DNA of 14,829 nt, from contig JAOUIN010000035.1 in NCBI GenBank assembly GCA_029883965.1, positions 1 through 14,829 of the forward strand, given 5' to 3'. Origin of the DNA: Betaproteobacteria bacterium. Lineage in GTDB: Bacteria > Pseudomonadota > Gammaproteobacteria > Burkholderiales > SG8-41. Position 1 is the first letter of the stretch, and each line of letters opens with the position of its first letter. Under the pieces are notes generated by a model, which was not told where the DNA came from, made no database searches, and was given only the letters and a program-made list of their open reading frames with translations. The position numbers and the translations under genes were made by a program. Positions 1 through 6,462 of the stretch are shown piece by piece.

Positions 1-49
1 AAATCGATTTAGGGGTGCATGGCTCAAGCTGTATCGAACGAGCGGAGAC

Positions 50-706
50 ATGCATATGGTGGCAGGCTGGCAATTGCGAAATGCGGGTCTGGCGATAGCG
101 GGGGCGATCCTGCTTGCCGGTTGTTTCCCGACACAGATCTATCCCACGCTGCAGCAGCGCAGCATATCCCTGAAGCAGGGTGATCTTGAGGCGCATGGCA
201 TTGCATTTGTGACGCCCTCGGCAGCGACGGGGCAGGAGGAGGAGAAACAGGCAGTGGCATTGGTTTTTGCCGAAGTCATGCAGAAGGCGCGTACAAGTGT
301 GCGCGTCGTGCCGCTTGCCGAAACCCTGGGCGCTGTTAATAAGGCCGGACTCGCCGATGCCTACAGCCGCATGTATATCGATTACCGCGACACGGGCCTG
401 CTCAATCGTGAAATATTGCGTCAGGTCGGCAAGGTAGCGGGCGCGCGCTATTTGGCTCAGATCAAGGTACAGGGCTTCGGGCAATCGTCCAAGGAGCGCT
501 GGGGCACGCTTGGCTTTCGCATTGTCGAGACCCGATCAGCAGGGGTGCGCCTGTTTTTCCAGATCTGGGACAGCAGTGACGGAACGGTGGCCTGGGAGGC
601 AGCGCAGGAATTTCACTATTCGTACGATACGGTCAGCGAAGAACCGCTGTCGTTGCCTAAGGTGGTTGGCCGCGCGGCAGCAGATCTGGTCGCCAAGCTG
701 CCGTAG
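50..706 (+). CDS. Predicted outer-membrane or periplasmic lipoprotein, unknown function
   Basis: The N-terminus has a short positive stretch, a hydrophobic core and a clear lipobox (LAGC), so the protein is probably lipid-anchored after cleavage before this Cys. The remaining roughly 190 residues are soluble. I recognise no enzymatic motif, though the mixed alpha/beta pattern resembles small envelope lipoproteins of unknown function. Two ATGs compete: one at 50, and one at 56 that sits 8 nt after a GGAG at 44-47. The second has the better ribosome-site spacing and gives 216 residues. The stop lies 4 bp from the convergent stop of the Bug receptor gene, with no terminator between them. Confidence is high that the gene is real and low on function. 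Confidence 0.8.
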   Translation: MHMVAGWQLRNAGLAIAGAILLAGCFPTQIYPTLQQRSISLKQGDLEAHGIAFVTPSAATGQEEEKQAVALVFAEVMQKARTSVRVVPLAETLGAVNKAGLADAYSRMYIDYRDTGLLNREILRQVGKVAGARYLAQIKVQGFGQSSKERWGTLGFRIVETRSAGVRLFFQIWDSSDGTVAWEAAQEFHYSYDTVSEEPLSLPKVVGRAAADLVAKLP

Positions 707-710
707 CCGA

Positions 711-1685
711 TCAGTTCGCCTGTATGCCTGCATTGCGCACGACCTTGGTCCAGCGCGCGAGTTCGGTACGGATCATGTCGCCCATTTCCCTGGGCGTGGT
801 GGAGGTGGGCACCATGCCGATCGATTCGAGGTGTTTGGTGAAAGCTGCGTCTTCCACCGCGCGCTTCATTTCGGCATTGACCTTTTTTACGACGTAAGCC
901 GGGATGCCTTTCGGTCCGAGGAATCCGTACCAGGTGGTGTTGTTGAATCCCGGATAGGTTTCGGCAATGGCCGGGATGTCCGGCAGTTGCGGCAGGCGCT
1001 GCGGATGGCCGATCGCAATTGCGCGCGCTTTGCCGGTGGCCATGTGCGGCTGCCAGGGTGCGGCGCCGCCGAAGATGGCCTGTACGCGGCCGGCCAGCAG
1101 GTCCACCGTGGCCGCGCCGCCCCCTTTGTACGGCACGTGGGTAAATTTTGCGCCGGACAGCGAGGTCAGCAGTTCGATGCCGAGGTGGTTGGGGGTGCCG
1201 GTGCCGGGGGAGGCGAAGTTTATTTTCCCGGGCTGTGCCTTGGCAAGGTCGATCAGTTCCTTCACGTTTTTCGCGGGGACCGAGGGATGCACGACGATGA
1301 GGAAGGGCACGTACACACCGATGCCGATCGGCGTGAAATCCCGCACCGGATCGTAAGAGAGTTTGGTGCCGAACGCGGCACTAACCACCAGTCCGCCGGA
1401 GGTGCCCAGCACCAACGTGTAGCCGTCGGGCGTGGCTTTCGCCGCGATGCCGTGACCCAGCGTGGAACCGGCGCCGGGGCGGTTGTCGATGACCATCGTG
1501 GTGCCGAATTTATCGGAGAACCAGGTACCGAACGCGCGTGCTGTCGGATCGGTGGTGCCGCCGGGAGGATAGGGCACGATGATGCGTACCGGCCGGGTGG
1601 GGTACGCGGTCTCGGCGGCGTGGGCCATTCCGGTCAGCAGCATGGCCGTTGCCGCGGCTATCGTCATCCATGATCGGGCGTGCAT
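711..1685 (-). CDS. Bug-family tripartite tricarboxylate transporter substrate-binding protein
   Basis: This is a periplasmic receptor that captures a small carboxylated solute for a TctA/TctB-type transporter. The 324-residue length is usual for the family. A Sec signal peptide probably ends at AHA near residue 23. The mature start YPTRPVRIIVPYPPGGTTD is the classic Bug motif, followed by VIDNRPGAGSTLG, the ATPDGYTL turn, and the VPYKGGGAA segment of the ligand pocket. A strong ribosome site (GGAGGAAACC) stands directly before the ATG. No tctA or tctB gene lies in the window, so this is an orphan receptor, as is common in Burkholderiales, where these genes are greatly expanded. It is the last gene of a same-strand run with two alpha/beta hydrolases, 42 bp after the second, so its ligand may relate to their substrate. 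The ligand itself cannot be read from the sequence. Confidence 0.93.
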   Translation of the reverse strand: MHARSWMTIAAATAMLLTGMAHAAETAYPTRPVRIIVPYPPGGTTDPTARAFGTWFSDKFGTTMVIDNRPGAGSTLGHGIAAKATPDGYTLVLGTSGGLVVSAAFGTKLSYDPVRDFTPIGIGVYVPFLIVVHPSVPAKNVKELIDLAKAQPGKINFASPGTGTPNHLGIELLTSLSGAKFTHVPYKGGGAATVDLLAGRVQAIFGGAAPWQPHMATGKARAIAIGHPQRLPQLPDIPAIAETYPGFNNTTWYGFLGPKGIPAYVVKKVNAEMKRAVEDAAFTKHLESIGMVPTSTTPREMGDMIRTELARWTKVVRNAGIQAN

Positions 1686-1727
1686 GGTTTCCTCCAGGTT
1701 TGGTTTTCTGATAGTGGCGTCATCTTA

Positions 1728-2549
1728 TCAGCGGTCCGCCTGCCGGAGCCACGCGCTGACTGCGTACGCGACTTCTACTTCGCGACCGGTATAGAAATGG
1801 TCGCAGTCCGGGATGATTTCCACAGTACAGGGTCCGCCGCACCGGGCCTGGAATTCTTCTGCGGGATAACGCTCGCGGTCTTCGGCGCTGCCGCGGATGG
1901 CCAGCACCGGGCAGCGGATTTTTGGCGCCAGCGCCACGGTGTCGGGCACGGTCGCATCGCGGTCGATGAAACTCTCGGCGCTGATCGCATACCACCAGCC
2001 CGGCAGCAGCATGAGTTCACGCCCGCGACCGGCAGCAACCAGCGCGCGTGCCCGTGCTTCGAACTCCGCATGCCGATCCTGTGCCAGCAGTTTTTCCGGA
2101 CCACCGGAGGTGCTGCGCGGCCCTCCGCGGCCTGCGGAGAGCATTACAAGTGCCGGCGTTTGCGGATGATCGACTGTGTGCTGCACGCCGAGCATGCCGC
2201 CGTTGCTGTGGCCGATGATGACGGGGGCGGCAAAATCGCGCGCCGTCAGCCATTGCACGGCATAACGGTTGTCGGCGAGCGCTTCGCCGGTAGTCTGGAA
2301 TGCACCGCCCTCAGGGGCACGGCTCGCGCGCGTGGTCAGCACGTCGTGGCCGCGGCGGTTGAATGCAAGAAAACTGTAGCCCATGGCCGCCAGCGCCGGG
2401 GCGAGAAATCGCGCGGCCCCGGTATAGAAGTTCATGGTGTTGCCGTGGAAGTAGATCGCCGCGAGCCCGCTGCTGCCGCCTTCAGGTTGGTACAGCAGAC
2501 CGTCGAGCGGGACGGTATTGGTCGGTATGCTGACGAGTTCGGTGCGCAT
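1728..2549 (-). CDS. Alpha/beta-fold hydrolase (serine esterase/lipase-like)
   Basis: This is a predicted cytoplasmic serine hydrolase of 273 residues with a complete catalytic set. The oxyanion-hole motif HGN lies at about 35-37, the nucleophile elbow GHSNGG at 113-118 (Ser115), the probable acid Asp224 in the IRGSAEDRERYP loop, and the catalytic His251 in DCDHFYTG. There is no signal peptide. The DHFYTG ending resembles dienelactone hydrolase and esterase types, but the substrate is unknown. The gene follows the deleted hydrolase by 8 bp and precedes the Bug receptor by 42 bp on the same strand, so co-transcription is likely. The large open frame on the opposite strand is a coding shadow. 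Confidence 0.87.
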   Translation of the reverse strand: MRTELVSIPTNTVPLDGLLYQPEGGSSGLAAIYFHGNTMNFYTGAARFLAPALAAMGYSFLAFNRRGHDVLTTRASRAPEGGAFQTTGEALADNRYAVQWLTARDFAAPVIIGHSNGGMLGVQHTVDHPQTPALVMLSAGRGGPRSTSGGPEKLLAQDRHAEFEARARALVAAGRGRELMLLPGWWYAISAESFIDRDATVPDTVALAPKIRCPVLAIRGSAEDRERYPAEEFQARCGGPCTVEIIPDCDHFYTGREVEVAYAVSAWLRQADR

Positions 2550-2557
2550 GATGCGCG

Positions 2558-3139
2558 CTAGCGCCGCCGCGGCGCCTGTTCCAGCAGCTCCGCGAGCTCT
2601 TTCCTGTAGAACTTTGCCATGCCGGTGGTGCCGTGCCCGCGGGTGTCGGCGCTTTGCGAAATCTGCAGGTAGCGCCCGTTTTTCACGCGCTTCATCGCGC
2701 GCTCCATCATGCCGAGCTCAGGTGGATTGCGCTCGTCGTCGGCGGCGTTGATTGCGAGCACCGTGGCCTGTACGCGTTCGAGTGCCGCTGACGGATCATA
2801 GTCCGCTGATGATTCCCACTGATACAGCACATCGTTGGCGTCGCCGCGGAACGGCGTCGCGATGCGCTTGGCGAGGAATGCGTCGCCCTGCGCAGCGTTG
2901 GGCGCGGCGTTATACAGGTTGATGTTGCCGTTTGAAGTGGCAATCGAAAAATACGTCAGCAGCCGCGACATGTTGCGCGGCTGCGTGGTCTCCGGCATCA
3001 CCTCGCCGGAATGGAATTTGAAGTCGCGCGCGGTCCAGCTGCCTTCTTTCGGCACGGGATAATTTTCGGTCTGCGCTGGAAGCGCTGTGCACAGTGCGAT
3101 TGTAATGAGCAGCGAGGCAAAGCGGACGAGTGGATTCAT
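2558..3139 (-). CDS. Internally deleted MetX-like alpha/beta hydrolase, nucleophile region missing
   Basis: The frame is open and begins with a signal peptide (hydrophobic core, likely cut after LPAQ). Residues 27-50 (YPVPKEGSWTARDFKFHSGE and the next few) match the start of secreted alpha/beta hydrolases related to homoserine O-acetyltransferase, which are usually about 340-350 residues long. From residue 51 (TTQPRNMSRLLTYFSIATSN) it jumps to the C-terminal third of the same family. That third includes the acid loop LAINAADDERNPPE and the histidine motif RGHGTTGMAKF. About 140-150 residues, including the Ser nucleophile elbow, are absent, and the apparent junction is near 2989/2990. Catalysis by the usual triad should be impossible. 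I chose the ATG at 3139 because GGGGGAA precedes it; an in-frame extension to 3166 exists but has no better ribosome site. The gene is either a decaying one that kept its frame or an assembly artefact. The family call is from memory of the pattern. Confidence 0.75.
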   Translation of the reverse strand: MNPLVRFASLLITIALCTALPAQTENYPVPKEGSWTARDFKFHSGEVMPETTQPRNMSRLLTYFSIATSNGNINLYNAAPNAAQGDAFLAKRIATPFRGDANDVLYQWESSADYDPSAALERVQATVLAINAADDERNPPELGMMERAMKRVKNGRYLQISQSADTRGHGTTGMAKFYRKELAELLEQAPRRR

Positions 3140-3171
3140 GGTTCCCCCATTAGACGCAGGCCCCACGCCTT

Positions 3172-3200
3172 TTTAAATCGCAGGGTGACTGGAAGCGCAA
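3172..3200 (-). promoter_or_regulatory. Candidate sigma70 promoter for the hydrolase/Bug unit
   Basis: Read on the minus strand, a TTGCGC (-35, at 3195-3200) and a TTTAAA (-10, at 3172-3177) are separated by exactly 17 bp. Each matches the consensus at 4 of 6 positions. Transcription would start about 25 nt before the ATG at 3139. The match is modest and judged by eye only. Confidence 0.35.
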
Positions 3201-3210
3201 TCCTACTCTT

Positions 3211-3232
3211 TTTGTAAACCGGTTACCGGTGG
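3211..3232. promoter_or_regulatory. ACCGGT doublet, possible LacI-type operator
   Basis: Two copies of the self-complementary hexamer ACCGGT (3218-3223 and 3225-3230) are separated by one T and preceded by TTTGTAA. The left half, TGTAAACC followed by GGTT, is like LacI/GalR-family operators with a central CG, but the right half is imperfect. The site lies about 11 bp beyond the -35 of the minus promoter and 41 bp before the -35 of the plus promoter, so it could serve either side. No regulator gene is nearby. Confidence 0.3.
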
Positions 3233-3270
3233 CGAAAAGTTGTGCAGCCGGTGACAAGGCGGATCGCAGA

Positions 3271-3299
3271 TTGACGTTGTCATAGTAACAATGTAGCTT
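3271..3299 (+). promoter_or_regulatory. Candidate sigma70 promoter of the prepilin-like gene
   Basis: TTGACG at 3271-3276 matches the -35 consensus at 5 of 6 positions. After a 17-bp spacer comes TAGCTT at 3294-3299, which matches only 3 of 6 at -10. The predicted transcript start is roughly 35 nt before the ATG at 3341. The -35 and spacing are good and the -10 is weak. Confidence 0.4.
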
Positions 3300-3340
3300 T
3301 GGCTACCGCTCTACCTGTTTATCGGATGGTCACCTGATTG

Positions 3341-4087
3341 ATGCGCCTGCGCTCTTCAGCGTTCGTTGCCAGTGCCGGGTCGGCCCGGCAGCGACCCCTG
3401 CGGCCTTTCGCCCGAAAGGCGGGGCGGAAATGCACCGGGCGAATCGGTTTCATGCTCCTTGAAACAGCCATTGTGCTGGTGATCCTGGGTCTGCTGGTTG
3501 GTGCTTTTCTTGCAGGCCAGGAATTGATTGTCAATGCGCGCAAGCAGTTCCTCATCGGCAAGATGGATGCGATCAAGGTTGCATATCTGGGCTTTATTGA
3601 TCGTTTTCGGGAGCTTCCTGGCGATTACCGGCATGCGTCCATTAATATCAAAGATCTCGCTGCGGTATGTACCAGCGGCGCGGGCAACGGCAATGGCAAT
3701 GGCAACGGCAGGATCGAGTTCGCGGGCCAGCCGCACGAAAATTTGCTGGTATGGGAGCATTTGTCCAAGGCCGGCTTAATCGAGGGCGATTTTGTTTGTG
3801 ATACCACCGCCGGCCCGAAGACCTCGCCGTCGAATGCCTATGGCTCATGGTTCAATCTGCAGTTCGACGCGTCCTACCAGGGCAGTAACGGTACTGCGAG
3901 CCGGCACAATCTGAATACCGGCCACCAGGTGCCTTCGAACGTACTTGCGGCAATAGATCGCTCGATTGATGACGGCAATCCGAACACCGGAGCGTTTCGG
4001 GCGCCTGATTTCCCCGATCCGTCGTGTTACAGCGGCATCAACTGGTCATTCAACGGGACCAATTGCCAAGGCGTAAGTCTTTATTGA
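3341..4087 (+). CDS. Type IV prepilin/pseudopilin-like protein
   Basis: The class III prepilin signature is clear. Residues ending in Gly-Arg-Ile-Gly are followed by FMLLETAIVLVILGLLVGAFL, with Phe at +1 and the conserved Glu at +5, then a single N-terminal helix that anchors and polymerises such subunits after PilD cleavage and methylation. The basic leader of about 36 residues is much longer than the usual 6-25, and no good ribosome site stands before this ATG (a TTG directly precedes it at 3338). No alternative ATG, GTG or TTG in frame lies closer to the cleavage site. The globular part has LPGDYRHA, a Gly-Asn repeat, a VWEHLSKAGLI segment and late cysteines (SCYSG and TNCQG). This layout fits pseudopilins with a (D/G)NGNG(R/Q)I segment. 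No secretion or pilus-assembly gene is nearby, so it is solitary and its system is unknown. Confidence 0.82.
   Translation: MRLRSSAFVASAGSARQRPLRPFARKAGRKCTGRIGFMLLETAIVLVILGLLVGAFLAGQELIVNARKQFLIGKMDAIKVAYLGFIDRFRELPGDYRHASINIKDLAAVCTSGAGNGNGNGNGRIEFAGQPHENLLVWEHLSKAGLIEGDFVCDTTAGPKTSPSNAYGSWFNLQFDASYQGSNGTASRHNLNTGHQVPSNVLAAIDRSIDDGNPNTGAFRAPDFPDPSCYSGINWSFNGTNCQGVSLY
3374..3420. repeat. Two adjacent GC-rich hairpins within the prepilin leader codons
   Basis: GCCGGG and CCCGGC (3374-3379 and 3384-3389, loop TCGG) form one stem. GCCTTTCG and CGAAAGGC (3403-3410 and 3413-3420, 2-nt loop) form a second, perfect 8-bp stem. Both lie inside the unusually long N-terminal leader of the prepilin-like gene. 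They could be a small intergenic-type repeat captured by the frame or a translation-controlling RNA structure. Confidence 0.5.
3683..3712 (+). repeat. In-frame GGCAAY hexanucleotide repeat
   Basis: Four tandem hexamers (GGCAAC, GGCAAT, GGCAAT, GGCAAC) are followed by a degenerate fifth (GGCAGG). They encode alternating Gly-Asn from about residue 115 of the prepilin-like protein. Copy-number change by slippage would keep the frame and alter only the length of this loop. Confidence 0.85.
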
Positions 4088-4107
4088 AGCTTGCACGGGA
4101 CAGCCGA

Positions 4108-4875
4108 TCAACCCTGGTGCCCGTCCATGATGCCCTGTACGTCGCACTGAATTTTGCCGCGTGTCACCGTGAGGCTGCCGTTGATGGTGCCGTCCATGCC
4201 GCAGTAGCGCATGCGATCGACACCCCGGAACAGGAAGTGGTAACCGCGGCCCATACGCTTGATCAGCAAAACACCCTTTTCTTCCGCGAGCGTGACTTTT
4301 GCGCCCGCACCGACATCTTCCCAATGGTTAAAGGCGCCATCGCGGGCGGCATCGATCGAGCAGGTGCGGGGCTTTGCCTTGCTGTAGAAAGAAAAATGGT
4401 TGACCATGCCGTCTACGAGCTGCACGCCGATGCGCGCATGCCGGTCCTGGATTCCGGTGAAGCAGGTGAGGACTTCAACCCGACGCGCTGCTTTCTCGAA
4501 GGGTAAACCCTTGTAGTGCGCCACCACACGATCCTGCGCCCGCGCCAGCGCACGGGCTTCAATGCGGGTTTCTTCCGCGGCGGCTGCCTTGTCTGCCACC
4601 GTCCGCGCATGTGCAGCCTTGGCAGTGGCGGCTTTGCGTTCCTGATTGCGGCGGAAATTGACTACAGCGCGATCCTGTGCGGCGTGTAACGCCCGCGCTG
4701 TCCGCGCGGTTTCAGCGGCATCGCCGGCCTTGGTCGTGGCAGCATTTTTCTTTGCGGAATCTCCCGGCGCCTGCGGCGATCCGCGCCCGTGGGCTGCGCC
4801 AATGCTGCATAACATCAGTGCGCAGCACATGATAAGGGGGTGCGTAACCCGCCGTGAGCTGGCGATGGATTTCAT
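4108..4875 (-). CDS. Secreted alanine-rich protein with four cysteines, unknown function
   Basis: The ATG at 4875 gives a 255-residue protein with a signal peptide (basic start, hydrophobic core, probable cut near AHG at about 30). The frame is open to 4950, but that extension lacks a signal and would overlap the upstream gene. Residues 40-130 are rich in Ala, Lys, Arg and Glu and should form a long helix or coiled coil. They contain an imperfect repeat: RALHAAQDRAVVNF at about 61-74 and RALARAQDRVVAHY at about 108-121. The C-terminal 120 residues look globular, with Cys138, Cys172, Cys225 and Cys244 able to form two disulfides. I do not recognise the family. The next upstream gene is 31 bp away on the same strand and is also secreted. 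The stop converges on the prepilin stop with 20 bp between. Confidence 0.72.
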   Translation of the reverse strand: MKSIASSRRVTHPLIMCCALMLCSIGAAHGRGSPQAPGDSAKKNAATTKAGDAAETARTARALHAAQDRAVVNFRRNQERKAATAKAAHARTVADKAAAAEETRIEARALARAQDRVVAHYKGLPFEKAARRVEVLTCFTGIQDRHARIGVQLVDGMVNHFSFYSKAKPRTCSIDAARDGAFNHWEDVGAGAKVTLAEEKGVLLIKRMGRGYHFLFRGVDRMRYCGMDGTINGSLTVTRGKIQCDVQGIMDGHQG

Positions 4876-4906
4876 CGCCCCGATCTTGCAGCCACAATAA
4901 TGGTCA

Positions 4907-5176
4907 TCAGTTCCAGCATCTGTTCTTTCGACCGGATTCGGAAGCCGCATTTCCGGCGGAGCCGATCAATGCGGTTCGGCAGCGCCCGTCGCTGAAAGTG
5001 CCGTCGATTTTATCCCAGTCGCGCCCGGGCACGAATTGCGCGCACTGTATTTTGCCGTCAACACTGTTTTTCCAGAGATGCCAGGGCAGTGATTCCGCCG
5101 ATGCGGCCGTGGTTTGCAGCAACAGCAGCGTGATTATGGCGAGTGCCTGGCGTCCGGTGTTCAGCATGGTGTTCAT
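4907..5176 (-). CDS. Small secreted protein, unknown function
   Basis: This 89-residue protein has a clear Sec signal peptide (hydrophobic LAIITLLLL core, probable cut after ASA near residue 27) and a very good ribosome site, AGGAGG, before the ATG. The mature part is about 62 residues with three cysteines (45, 66 and 87) and a Trp-rich start (LPWHLWKNSVDGKIQCAQF). An odd number of cysteines leaves one unpaired, so dimerisation or ligand binding is possible. I do not recognise the family. It is the first gene of a probable two-gene secreted-protein unit. Confidence 0.72.
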   Translation of the reverse strand: MNTMLNTGRQALAIITLLLLQTTAASAESLPWHLWKNSVDGKIQCAQFVPGRDWDKIDGTFSDGRCRTALIGSAGNAASESGRKNRCWN

Positions 5177-5488
5177 CTTGCGTCCTCCTGGCGGACGGTT
5201 AACGAACCCCTGTGGTGCTGCCTGTTACTTTTGTTTGTATCACATTATCAATTCGTGAGGTGCTGCATAAGGGCAAAATCCACATAGTCTGAAATGCCGG
5301 GTTTATATCGAATGACTGTCGTGATAAGGCGACGCTGCAGGCGCACGCGCAACACCTTCGGCGCATAATAAAGCGCATTGAGAGGCCAGTGCGGATCTAT
5401 CTGCTGATCGCGACAACATCGGGATGTACACGCAACGCAGTCGACTAATCTCAGCCGCACGTCTGGCGAAGATCGTTATACGGAAACC
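5177..5488. other. Intergenic region between divergent genes, no gene seen
   Basis: These 312 bp separate the small secreted protein (minus) from the methyltransferase (plus). A 70-codon open frame on minus (5248-5460) has no ribosome site and no recognisable protein character, so I do not call it. The AT-rich stretch around 5225-5255 probably holds the minus promoter (a GATAAT-like -10 without a convincing -35). I see no RNA gene or strong terminator. Confidence 0.5.
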
Positions 5489-6304
5489 ATGGGCCCGCTG
5501 CTGACGCAACAGATTCAGGAGGCGCTGCGTGCCGCGGTACGCGCCGGCCTGCCTGTGGCCGGCTGTTCACTCGATCTGGGACGCACCAAGACGCAGGTTG
5601 CGCTGGACGAGACCGGGTGGACCTGGGAGGGTCGGCACTACCCATGGCTGGATGTCTGCCGGGAGCGCACGATTTACCATTGGGATGGTGCCGGTTTTGC
5701 GCCGGTGTCGCGTTTTGCCAACGCGCTGATCAAGCTGGTGCCAACCGAGTGGGGTGCGCCCACTTTTGAAATCGATGGCATCAAGATGTTGCCTACAGCG
5801 CAGATCTCTCCCTGGGACGATGCGCAGCGCAAAGTCGGTCTGATCGAGCCGCGAGGCAAGGTCATACTCGATACCTGCGGCGGTCTCGGTTATTTTGCAG
5901 CGTGGTGCCTGCAGGGTGCGGCGCGGCAGGTGCTGTCGTACGAAAAAAATTCCGATGTAATCTGGCTGCGCAGCCTGAATCCATGGTCGCCGGCAACGGG
6001 CAATGGCCTGACATTGGAGCGGGGGGATATTGCCGCGGAGATCACCACGCTGGCCGACGCGTCAGTCGATGCTGTCCTGCATGATCCGCCGCGTTTCGGC
6101 ATTGCCGGCGAATTGTATTCGCAGGTGTTCTACGACGAACTCTCGCGAGTGCTCAGGCGCAAGGGCAAACTGTTTCATTACACCGGTACACCGAACAAGC
6201 TCACCAGCGGGCGCGACGTGCCCGGTGAAGTGTCGCAACGGTTGCGCCGCGCCGGCTTTACCACGGCGTTGAACGGCGATGGCGTGCTCGCGGTGAAACG
6301 ATAA
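5489..6304 (+). CDS. SAM-dependent methyltransferase resembling COG2521
   Basis: The 271-residue protein has a distinct N-terminal domain (1-120) and a Rossmann methyltransferase domain. Motif I is VILDTCGGLGYFAAW (Asp128 and the Gly loop), with the acidic residue Glu152 ending strand 2, Asp180 in ERGD, and motif IV DPPR at 199-202. The segments LNPWS, HDPPRFGIAGELYSQVFY, KLFHYTGTPN and GRDVPGEVSQRLRRAGF match what I remember of COG2521, annotated as a predicted archaeal methyltransferase. DPP(Y/R) motifs are typical of enzymes acting on amino nitrogen in nucleic acids or proteins, but the substrate here is unknown. The ATG follows a modest GGAA ribosome site. Base composition does not differ obviously from neighbouring genes. 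Confidence 0.82.
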   Translation: MGPLLTQQIQEALRAAVRAGLPVAGCSLDLGRTKTQVALDETGWTWEGRHYPWLDVCRERTIYHWDGAGFAPVSRFANALIKLVPTEWGAPTFEIDGIKMLPTAQISPWDDAQRKVGLIEPRGKVILDTCGGLGYFAAWCLQGAARQVLSYEKNSDVIWLRSLNPWSPATGNGLTLERGDIAAEITTLADASVDAVLHDPPRFGIAGELYSQVFYDELSRVLRRKGKLFHYTGTPNKLTSGRDVPGEVSQRLRRAGFTTALNGDGVLAVKR

Positions 6305-6330
6305 AATATAAATAAAAACAATGAGTTATG
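6303..6330 (+). repeat. AT-rich 28-bp segment, copy 1, at the methyltransferase stop
   Basis: This AT-rich stretch starts within the stop codon and resembles 9141-9168. The last 19 bp (6312-6330) match 9150-9168 at 16 positions, with the preceding 9 bp agreeing less well. It stands out in a GC-rich region, but low complexity makes chance similarity possible. Confidence 0.4.
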
Positions 6331-6379
6331 ATTTAATCGCTGGGGTGTGACGCGGTTTTTCATGTATTGCGTCCTCCAT

Positions 6380-6393
6380 CGCCATATGTGGCG
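6380..6393. repeat. Short dyad in the leader of the Fe-S protein gene
   Basis: CGCCA and TGGCG flank TATG, a 5-bp stem 70-83 bp before the ATG of the Fe-S protein gene. It could be an operator half-site pair, but it is short and could be chance. Confidence 0.25.
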
Positions 6394-6462
6394 CTAACGG
6401 CTTCTGCGCCGGCATATTTGTCGTAAGCTCAACGCCTGTACTAGCGGGTGCCAGGATTACGC

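Noticed and set aside
510..1673. 387-codon + frame across the lipoprotein end and Bug receptor antisense
   Set aside because: It runs opposite an unmistakable Bug receptor and has no ribosome site or domain.
1680..2561. 293-codon + frame antisense to the intact alpha/beta hydrolase
   Set aside because: The minus strand encodes a complete catalytic triad; the + frame is a GC shadow.
5248..5460. 70-codon minus frame in the intergenic region
   Set aside because: No ribosome site, no signal or motif, and unremarkable length for random open frames in this DNA.
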